From Leucobacter luti (GTDB lineage Bacteria > Actinomycetota > Actinomycetes > Actinomycetales > Microbacteriaceae), in assembly GCF_004217175.1 (NCBI RefSeq), contig NZ_SHKI01000002.1:112901-176900 (forward strand): a DNA stretch of 64,000 nt, in the 5' to 3' direction. A program made the position numbers and the translations under genes. Of the stretch, positions 56,911-64,000 are shown in pieces. The notes beneath the pieces were generated by a model, which saw nothing but the letters and a program-made list of their open reading frames with translations, was not told the origin of the DNA and made no database searches. Positions within the stretch are counted from its first letter, which is position 1, and every line of letters begins with the position of its first letter.

Positions 56911-59493
56911 CTAGCTGAGCGGCACCTCGGCGTTGAGCCGGTGCACGTACTCTGACAGGGCTGCGCGGTTGGGGATACCGGTCTTGCGGATGATGCGCCG
57001 CATGTGGCTCTCCACGGTGCGGACGCTGAGCACGAGCCGGCCCGCGATCTCCTTGTTTGGAAGGCCCTCGGAGACCAACTGCGCGATCTCGAGCTCGCGG
57101 TCGGTGAGCGTGATCGCGGCCGCAAGGAACCGCGTCGTGTCCATGCTGTCGGCCCCGATTTCCTCGACCAGCTCCTGCCGGCGCTCGTCGACCTCGTCGG
57201 CGCGGCCGGCTTCGCCGGCGGCGCGCAGGTGCTCGATTGCCTGCTCGTAGGCGCTCAGCGCGAGCCCGGGGCGGCCGGTCTCCATGAGCGACTCGGTGGC
57301 GTCGAGGAGCGGTTCTGCGCTCTCCTGCGCGCGGGCCTCGAGGTACTCGAGGTGCGGGGCGAGGTAGCCGCTGTCGAGCTCCTCCACCCGCTGTCGAACC
57401 AGACTGAGTTGGTCCTGGTCTCCAGAAATCTCGGTGCTGGTGAGCCCCGCAAGCGCCGCGGTGAAGCGCGCCCCGCGCTTCCACAGCCGGTCGCCCTCGT
57501 CCCAGAGCTCGGCCGCGGCGTGGAGCGCCTGCCCGTTAAAGGCGGTCAGCTGGGTCGCTGGCCAGACGCGGGATTGCACGGGGAGCGGGCCGTCGACGAG
57601 GTCGAGCGCGAGCACCTCGGCGTAGTAGCGCTCGCCGAGCTGGAGCTGGCCGCGGCGCACCGCGACGACGGTTGCGATGCTGAGCAGCGCGAGATGCGTG
57701 TGCACCAGCAGCGGGGAGGGCTCGCCCACGGCGAAGAGCGTGTCGAGCAGGTGCTCCGTGCCGGGATAGTCGCCGGAGATGGTGAACCCCAGCGCTGCGA
57801 GCGTGCCGTGGGCGAGCGTCGCGTCCGGATCGAGGAGGCCGTGCGCCTCGTCCAGTCCGCGGTGTGCCCAGCGCATCGCAGCGTCGTACTTTCCCTCGCC
57901 CAGCAGCAGGTAGCCGTTGAGCTGATTCGCGACGGACCCCGAGTTGTTTCGGTTCACGGAATCGATCGCCTCGAACACGCGCCGCGCCGCTGAGAACCGC
58001 CCGAGCGAGATCAGGATGAGGAGTTGCGCCTCCCGTAGGGTGGTGGCCACCGACGCCGGAAGCACCTCCGTGACCTCGAGCCGGGCAGCGAAATCCTCGG
58101 GCACCGCCCGCATCAGCGTCTCGATGCGCACCGCCGTGGCGTCGAGCACCCGTGCGAAATCGCCCAGGCCCGTGGTCGATCGGGTGAGCTCCGCGAGCGC
58201 GCCGTCGAGGTCGCGGTCCACGATCGCGCGCCACTCGGCGCGGAGCGAAATGAAGCGCGCCTGCCCCTCTTGGCCGCCGAGCCGCCCGTCGGTCGTGGCG
58301 AACACCTTGCGGATCTCCTCGCCGGTGTCGCGTAACTGCAGCAGCGCCTCGATGTACTGCACCGCGGTGCTGGGCTTCGGGTTATCGAGCCACTCGGTCT
58401 GGGTCACGATCCGGCGCGTGCGCGCACGCTCCTGCAACAGCCGCACAAACAGTGCGTCGTCGTCGCTCACGTCGCGACTGAGCGCAGATGTGTTCGCAAT
58501 GAGGACGTTGACGGGGTTGGTGGCGCCAAGCCGCTCAATGATGAGCTCGGTGAGGCGGATCCGGCGGGTCGCGAGCGGCTGGTTGCGGAAGAACTCAACC
58601 AGCAGGGGCGGCACGACCGTGACGAGCTGCCGGCTCGCGCTCGCAATTAGCTTCACCATCGCGCGCTCCTCGAGCAGCTCGAGAGTCTCCCAGCTGATCA
58701 GCTTGCGCACGGTCTCCACGTCGGCGACCCCCACGAGCGCGATGATCTCGAGCGCGTCGCGGGCATCGTCGCCGAGGTTCTCAAGGTGGGCTTCGAGGAT
58801 GCCCCGGAGCCCCGGGCTCCACAGATCGCGGGTGGCCGACCAGCCGGTCGGTGCTTGGACCAGGCGGCCCTCGCGGACGCCCGCGTCGACGACGCTGCGA
58901 GCGAGGCCCACGATGCCGCCGGACTTCGCGTAGAGGCGGCTCATTGTGCCGGTCTCGATTGGCCCACCGAGATGATCTGCGAGCGCTTGCTCGAGCTCCT
59001 CGAACCGCAGCGGCGCGAGCTCGATCACGTAGGAGGGTTCAAGCGTTGACGCGTTGAGGCCGCTCGGCGTGTGCCGGGCACGGAGCCCCTGGAGTCGCGA
59101 GATGACGATCGGGAGTCCAGTGCGGCGGCGTACGGCTTCTGCAACGCCCCACGACGACTCATCGAGGTCGTCCCAGTCGTCGAGGAAAAGCACCGACCTA
59201 TCCGGTCGGGTCATCTCGGTGAGCGCGTCCGTGGTCGACTGGATTGTCGACGAGATGCGTGGATCTGATGGGCCGCCGATTCCCGCGAGGTGCATGGCGG
59301 CAAGCGGGTGCTGTCGCAGCGAAGCGACCCCCCGCACCGAGATCACACGCCAGTCGTTGCCCTCGAGCTTCGTGCGGAGCGCCGCGAGGAACGCGGTGCG
59401 CCCGCTGCCGCGGCTGCCCACGACGTCGATGCTCCCGCCGTTCTGCAGCATCCCCAACGCCGTGGCGAGATCTGTCGTGCGCCCAATTACCAT
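56911..59493 (-). CDS. LuxR-family STAND-type regulator with variant P-loop
   Basis: An 860-aa regulator: N-terminal ATPase-like domain, long TPR-like helical region, and C-terminal LuxR helix-turn-helix (LTDRELEIAQLVSEGLPNKEIAGRLVLSVRTVESHMRRIIRKTG). The P-loop reads GSRGSGRT, with Arg where Lys is normal; Walker B-like VLFLDDWDDLD is kept. ATP use may be altered. ATG at 59493 has GAGAG upstream, and -10 TATGCT is at 59530-59525. It is divergent from the lipoprotein and the giant surface protein, which are its likely targets. Confidence 0.87.
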   Translation of the reverse strand: MVIGRTTDLATALGMLQNGGSIDVVGSRGSGRTAFLAALRTKLEGNDWRVISVRGVASLRQHPLAAMHLAGIGGPSDPRISSTIQSTTDALTEMTRPDRSVLFLDDWDDLDESSWGVAEAVRRRTGLPIVISRLQGLRARHTPSGLNASTLEPSYVIELAPLRFEELEQALADHLGGPIETGTMSRLYAKSGGIVGLARSVVDAGVREGRLVQAPTGWSATRDLWSPGLRGILEAHLENLGDDARDALEIIALVGVADVETVRKLISWETLELLEERAMVKLIASASRQLVTVVPPLLVEFFRNQPLATRRIRLTELIIERLGATNPVNVLIANTSALSRDVSDDDALFVRLLQERARTRRIVTQTEWLDNPKPSTAVQYIEALLQLRDTGEEIRKVFATTDGRLGGQEGQARFISLRAEWRAIVDRDLDGALAELTRSTTGLGDFARVLDATAVRIETLMRAVPEDFAARLEVTEVLPASVATTLREAQLLILISLGRFSAARRVFEAIDSVNRNNSGSVANQLNGYLLLGEGKYDAAMRWAHRGLDEAHGLLDPDATLAHGTLAALGFTISGDYPGTEHLLDTLFAVGEPSPLLVHTHLALLSIATVVAVRRGQLQLGERYYAEVLALDLVDGPLPVQSRVWPATQLTAFNGQALHAAAELWDEGDRLWKRGARFTAALAGLTSTEISGDQDQLSLVRQRVEELDSGYLAPHLEYLEARAQESAEPLLDATESLMETGRPGLALSAYEQAIEHLRAAGEAGRADEVDERRQELVEEIGADSMDTTRFLAAAITLTDRELEIAQLVSEGLPNKEIAGRLVLSVRTVESHMRRIIRKTGIPNRAALSEYVHRLNAEVPLS

Positions 59494-60028
59494 CGGCACT
59501 CTCTTTCTGACGGAAGGTCCGCTCAGCATAAAAGTACTCCACACCGTTACCGCGGGGATAGGCCCCGCGCATCCTGCCCACGCCGAGTCCCGGTTCGGGG
59601 CAGCGCTGGCCGTGCCCGCTCCGGGCGCGTGAGGCTCCAGTCAACGACCGTTGACGGAGCCTCAGCCCCGATTGCGGGTGGGTACCGTGCTGGTCTGGCC
59701 CGAAAACGCAGGTGGTGCAGTGCTCCGCGCATGAGTGTGCGTGCGGAATCCTCGCGCAGCCCCGCGCTCGATGCCCCGGGCTGCCGTGCGTCCCGCACCA
59801 GCGCGCCAAAACACTGCGGTCTCTGCGCGTGAACTCGGCCGGATTAGGGCCGTAGCACACGCCGCACGTGATCGCGGGATCTACGCAACGCGGTTCTCGG
59901 GGGCACGCAAGCTGCGGAAACCCCCCTGCCGTGACGGTGTCTCGGCCGCAGACTTTCAAGGTCATCACGCGCGTGTCTCCCGAGTAAGCACCATCGGGAA
60001 CACCAACCAAACCAAGGGGAACGAATCC
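59494..60028. other. 535-bp divergent intergenic region
   Basis: It contains the regulator promoter (-10 on the minus strand at 59525-59530) and a strong hairpin at 59631-59663. About 360 bp upstream of the lipoprotein hold no convincing gene; the frames there are shadows with Arg-rich products. No clear -35/-10 pair was recognised for the rightward gene. Confidence 0.6.
59631..59663. terminator. Hairpin in divergent intergenic region
   Basis: GAGGCTCC-A-GTCAACG (59631-59646) pairs with CGTTGAC-GGAGCCTC (59649-59663) around AC, a 15-bp stem with one unpaired A. There is no T-tract. It could be a terminator, an attenuator of a long leader, or a protein-binding palindrome. Confidence 0.45.
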
Positions 60029-60466
60029 ATGAGCATGTCAACCATTCAGCGCACTCAGTCTCAGCTGCGCCGCCGTGGCGGCGGCCGAGTGGCGGCGGCG
60101 CTGTCGGGTGTGCTGCTCATTGCCGCGCTCGCAGGCTGCTCGGCCACGGGCGATGCCGCAGCCGAGCTGCCTGGCGACTTCCCGAAGGCCGTGCAGATGG
60201 CTGATGGCACCGTGACCGCCGCCGCGAAGGCTGACGGGGCCTGGACCGCGAGCGTGAAGCTCGATCAGGACGCGACTCGCCAGCAGGCAATCGAAGAGCT
60301 CACCAGCAACGGCTTCGCGATCGTTGGCGAGAGCGGCACGCACGGGAACGACCGCGTGTACTCGCTTGCAAGCGACACCTACTCGGTGCGCGTGGGCGTC
60401 ACCACCGTTGATGGCAACGACGTACTGAATTACACCGTCGCGAAACGACAGACCGCAGCCGAATAG
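60029..60466 (+). CDS. Small lipoprotein upstream of surface adhesin
   Basis: A 145-aa lipoprotein: basic N-terminus, hydrophobic helix (AALSGVLLIAALAGC, lipobox LAGC), then a compact alpha/beta domain (GAWTASVKLDQDATRQQAIEELTSNGFAIVGE, then RVYSLASDTYSVRVGVTTVDGNDVLNYTVAK). AAGGGGAA precedes the ATG at 60029. No family recognised. It is 86 nt upstream of the large surface-protein gene in the same direction, so it may be co-expressed and help its display. Confidence 0.8.
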   Translation: MSMSTIQRTQSQLRRRGGGRVAAALSGVLLIAALAGCSATGDAAAELPGDFPKAVQMADGTVTAAAKADGAWTASVKLDQDATRQQAIEELTSNGFAIVGESGTHGNDRVYSLASDTYSVRVGVTTVDGNDVLNYTVAKRQTAAE

Positions 60467-60552
60467 TTGGCGCAGGAGCGAGAGCTCCCCAATACTCCGG
60501 AGGCGACCAGCCTCCGGTCTCTTGCAGTAATACGAAGGAGAGTGGCACGCAA

Positions 60553-63500
60553 GTGGAAAACTTGAGACAGGGGAATTTGTCCCCTGACCCCGCGGTGGAG
60601 AGGCAGCAAGCCCCGCCGCGCAGGAGACTCGTGGCCGCTGCCGCGAAGAGTCTCTCGGTCGGCCTGGTCGGCCTGCTGACGATCGGTGCCGCCGTGGTGG
60701 GCACCCCCGCAGCCGCCCAGGCCGCAACACCCTGGGGGGGTGGTGTCGCAGGGCAAGATCACGGTGTTCAATGCCCCGATCGATCTGGTCATGAACAACA
60801 CCCTTCTGCAGAGCCAGATTGGGTCACCGGACTTCACGTCTCGCGCCTACTACAAGGGCGAGAGCGGGCTGAACGCGATCGGTTCAACCCCGATTCTTGT
60901 GGATTCGAAAAGTGTCTCGCTGCTCTCGGGCGGCACGTACGCGCAGGGCTACGGGGGCGCCGGCTCAGCGAAGAATCCGTTCTGGCTCAGCGGGACTCGG
61001 GATATGGGGACCACGAAGCTCGTGAAGAAGGACTCGTACGTCCTTGGGTCCGGCATGGTGCGCTCGGACATGACCTACACGAACAATTCCAGTGCCGCGG
61101 TTTCCGCGCAGATGGGCTACTGGGTCGACAGCTACTTCGCCGGCAATGACAGCGGGACGACCCTGATGTCGGGCTCGGCAGTTTCGAGCCTGAACAGCGG
61201 CACGACAGCCGCATCCTCGTTTGTCTCGGCGTCCCCCGGCGCAAAATTCGTCGGTGGGTACTACAACAGCGCCAAAGCTGCCGCGCAGCGGTACAACGGC
61301 ATGAATGGTCAGTGCTACAACAGCGGCGGTGTGCAGCAGGCATGCAGCAACGAAGTTGATAACGGCATGGCCATTGGCTGGGTGGTAAACGTGCCCGCCG
61401 GTGAATCCGTCACACGCACCTTCTTCGCGACGTTCTCGCCCGAGCTGAAGTTTGCCGACATTAGCGCGGACGCAGCGGTGTCGAAGAACACGGTGAGCGT
61501 TGGCGAAAGCTTCGACTACACGCTCTCCGTTGCCAACAACGGTGGCCCCGCAACCGCCGACGGCGTGACCGTCGACTTCCCGCTGCCCGCTGGCGTGACC
61601 CTGAAGTCGCAGAGCGGCACCGGGAGCTACGACGCGGCAACTGGCGCGTGGAGCGTTGGCGACGTGCCCTTCGGGCAAGACGCCAAGATCACGCTGACCG
61701 TTGACGCGCAGAGCGTGGGACTGAAGCAGGCGCAGATCTTGCGCGCTGAGCCGCTGGTTGCGCTCGACATCACCCCGTTTGATCCCGCAACCGCGCAGGT
61801 CCTCGACGTTACGGTTGCCGACGCGATTGACGCGAGCAACTCGACCATTGCCGCGGTTCCGACCTCGGTCGAAGCCGACGGTGTTGCCGCATCGACGGTG
61901 ACCGTAACGACGTTTGGCAAGACCGGCGATCAGATGAGCATCGGCGGAGCAGACGTGAAAGTCTTGAGCACGCTCGGGACCGTCAGTGAAGTCGTGGACA
62001 ACAATGATGGCACCTACACCGCAACGGTCACCTCCACGAAGACGGGTCCCGCGGTGATTTCCGCGACCGTCGACGGAGAGAACCTGACCGGGCCCACCGT
62101 GACATTTACCCCCGGCGCCCCCACCACTTCGGGTGAGGACTCCTCGACGGTATCGGTGTCCTCCGACGAACGCCTCGCAGACGGCGCTACCGCGCACACG
62201 GTAACCGTCACGCTGAAGGACGCGAACGGGAACTTCATCCCGAAGGCGGCGACGCGGCTGACGGCCACGGCTGACCCCGATGCGGGCGTCGCGATTGGCA
62301 CGTTCACCGAGGAGTCGACCGGCGTCTACACGGCACCGATCACGTCCACCTCGTCTGGCGAGAAGACGATCACCGCGTTTGCGGATGCCACAGTGAACCT
62401 TGGCTCTGGCACGGCGATGTTTATCGCTGGCGAGGCCGTGGTCGAGAACTCTGCGCTCACCCTCTCAACCGGTGACAAAGTTGCCGACGGCACCGACGCG
62501 CACAGCGCACAGGTCCTCGTCAAGGATGCTTATGGCAACCCGGTGCCCGGCACCGCGGTCACATTCACCGTTGACGGAGACGCGACAGGATCCGGCATTG
62601 TTGAAACCGACGCAAACGGCACAGCGCCGATTGCGATCCGTTCGACGCTCGCTGGCCTGAAGGCTGTTTCGGCGACGATCGGCGGTTCAGCGGTGTCCGG
62701 AGCGGGCGACGTGAACTTCATCGCGGGCGCGGTGGAATCGATCAATTCAGTGTTCTCGGTGAGCCCCGGCCCGGTGCTCGCTGATGGCACCGCTACGCAC
62801 ACCGCGACGGTTATTGCGAAGGATGCCAAGGGCAACCCGGTCAAAAACGTTGCGGTTGAGTTCGTTGTGCCGGCCGATGTGACGGCAACTTCCCCCGCCG
62901 TGACCGACAGCAGCGGCGCAACCACCGTGAAGCTGACTTCGGTGAAGTCTGGTACGTACGAGATTGGCGCAACCATCGACAGCGATGCTGTCGCAAACTC
63001 GCCGCAGAACGTGACGTTCTCGGCGGGTGCGCCGGTTGCCACTGAATCGTCGTGGACGCTGACCCCGGCTGGCCCGGTTGCAGCTGACGGCAGTAGCGCG
63101 TACACCGCGGTGCTTACCGCTCGCGACACGAACGGCAACGCGGTGCCCAACGCCGAATTCTCAGTCGATGTTTCTGGCGCGGTCACGCCGAGCCGTGTTG
63201 ACTGGGTGACGGGCGCCGATGGCACGGTGACAGGAACCTTCACCTCGGTGAAGGCTGGCACCTACCCGGCAACTGTGAGCCTCGGTGGCGACACCGCTGG
63301 CGGGTCGAAAGACCTGGTCTTCAACGCCGGTACGGTGAGCTCGACGGTCTCGTCGATCGCAGCGGATCCGGATCGCATCAAGGCCAACGGCTCCACTGAG
63401 TCCACCGTTACGGTGACGCTCAAGGACGCGAACGGCAACGTGCTTGATTGGGTACCGAGCCCCGCAGTGGTCATCTCGACCGATGAGGGGCAGGTCTCCG

Positions 63501-64000
63501 ACACTGTGGACAACGGCGACGGAACATACACCGCCACGCTGACCGCATCTGCGGCCGGCACGGCGACGCTCTCGTTCACGATCGACGGCAAGCCTGCAAA
63601 CGACACGACCCAGGTCACCCTGGTGAACGCGATTGCTCCCGTTGCGCCGCTGGTGAATGCCACCAACGGTACGAGCGTCACCGGTTCGGCACAGCCGAAC
63701 TCGACGGTCACGGTAAAGAACGCGAACGGTGTCACGATCGGTACCGGCCTCGCCGGAACCGATGGCTCGTTCGACTTCGCCCTGGCGCCCCGCCCGGCTG
63801 AGGGAACCGTTATTTCGGTGACCGCAACGGACGCAGACGACAACGTATCCGCTCCGACGTTGATCACGATCGATTCGATCGCGCCGGATGCTCCTACGGT
63901 TGATGCCACGAATGGTACGAAGGTGTCGGGTCAGGCTGAAGCTGACTCGAAGGTGATCGTTCGTGACAAGAACGGGACGATCCTGGGTTCTGGCACGGCT
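60553..64000 (+). CDS. Giant Ig-repeat surface protein, frameshifted near N-terminus, 3' incomplete
   Basis: GTG at 60553 (GGAG upstream) starts a signal peptide of about 56 residues (KSLSVGLVGLLTIGAAVVG, cleavage after AAAQA). After ATPWG the frame meets seven G (60734-60740) and shifts; this frame stops at 61149. From about 60740 the next frame is open without a stop to the window end (over 1080 codons) and clearly continues the protein. With six G the two join as ATPWGVVSQGKITVF. Domains: unique beta-rich region with a Cys pair (60750-61440), DUF11-like (61441-61740), six invasin/Big_1-like Ig repeats of about 96 codons (61846-63630), then Big_6-like repeats (63632-64000+). Likely a cell-wall adhesin or matrix protein. 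Confidence 0.85.

Noticed and set aside
60965..63909. Minus-strand frames of 215-410 aa opposite the surface-protein gene
   Set aside because: They are antisense shadows of the giant Ig-repeat frame, which has clear domain repeats; no ribosome site or family match supports them.

Overview
The window comes from a high-GC Gram-positive bacterium. It has a strong bias to G/C third positions, many GTG starts, polar short operons and a large share of actinobacterial families (DUF6325, SHOCT, DUF3105/DUF305, GAP/Sap, MalT-like LuxR ATPases). Gene content and promoter style fit Microbacteriaceae, and Leucobacter is a reasonable guess, but that is inference without a database search. No rRNA, tRNA, CRISPR array, integrase or transposase was seen.

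Layout. (1) 1-0.5 kb: C-terminal end of an SMC/MukB-like ATPase (JetC/MksB type). (2) 0.6-12.4 kb: a catabolic island with two divergent operons around an IclR regulator. The left arm holds an IlvD/Edd sugar-acid dehydratase, an aldehyde dehydrogenase and an IolD-like ThDP enzyme. The right arm holds IclR, an RbsBAC-type sugar ABC importer, a Gfo/Idh/MocA dehydrogenase and an IolE-like TIM-barrel protein. (3) 12.4-18.1 kb: small envelope proteins, a SulP transporter and a MalT-like LuxR regulator. (4) 18.2-22.6 kb: a compact run of envelope genes of unknown role (DUF1254/DUF1214, DUF6325, SHOCT, GAP, DUF1254, membrane protein). (5) 22.6-31.1 kb: lipoprotein, RluA pseudouridine synthase, TetR-amine oxidase-MFS unit, ArfB, SDR and ABC-F protein. 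(6) 31.1-38.1 kb: a likely electrophile/quinone-response region with two MarR regulators, one HxlR regulator, two CatE-like VOC proteins (one membrane anchored), DUF3105, DUF305 and two NAD(P)-binding proteins. (7) 38.1-39.0 kb: a gene-free, repeat-rich stretch. (8) 39.0-45.4 kb: nucleoside deaminase, PucR regulator, a DAP-decarboxylase-like enzyme and a polar amino-acid ABC importer. (9) 45.5-52.9 kb: an ACR3/BASS-like transporter, a Mn-type DtxR regulator with a Na/Ca-type exchanger, TetR with a YhgE-like permease, an NAD(P)-binding protein and a zinc alcohol dehydrogenase. (10) 53.1-56.8 kb: APC permease, amidase and TetR. (11) 56.9-64 kb: a LuxR ATPase regulator divergent from a small lipoprotein and a very large Ig-repeat surface protein that runs off the window.

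Three things cut across the layout. A family of palindromic elements, each exactly 59 bp long, occurs five times between 38 and 46 kb. At least ten genes appear to have leaderless promoters, with a -10 hexamer 6-7 nt before the start codon, and this fixes several start sites. The large surface protein has a 1-nt frameshift in a run of seven G just after its signal peptide, so as written it is off; this could be phase variation or a sequence error.
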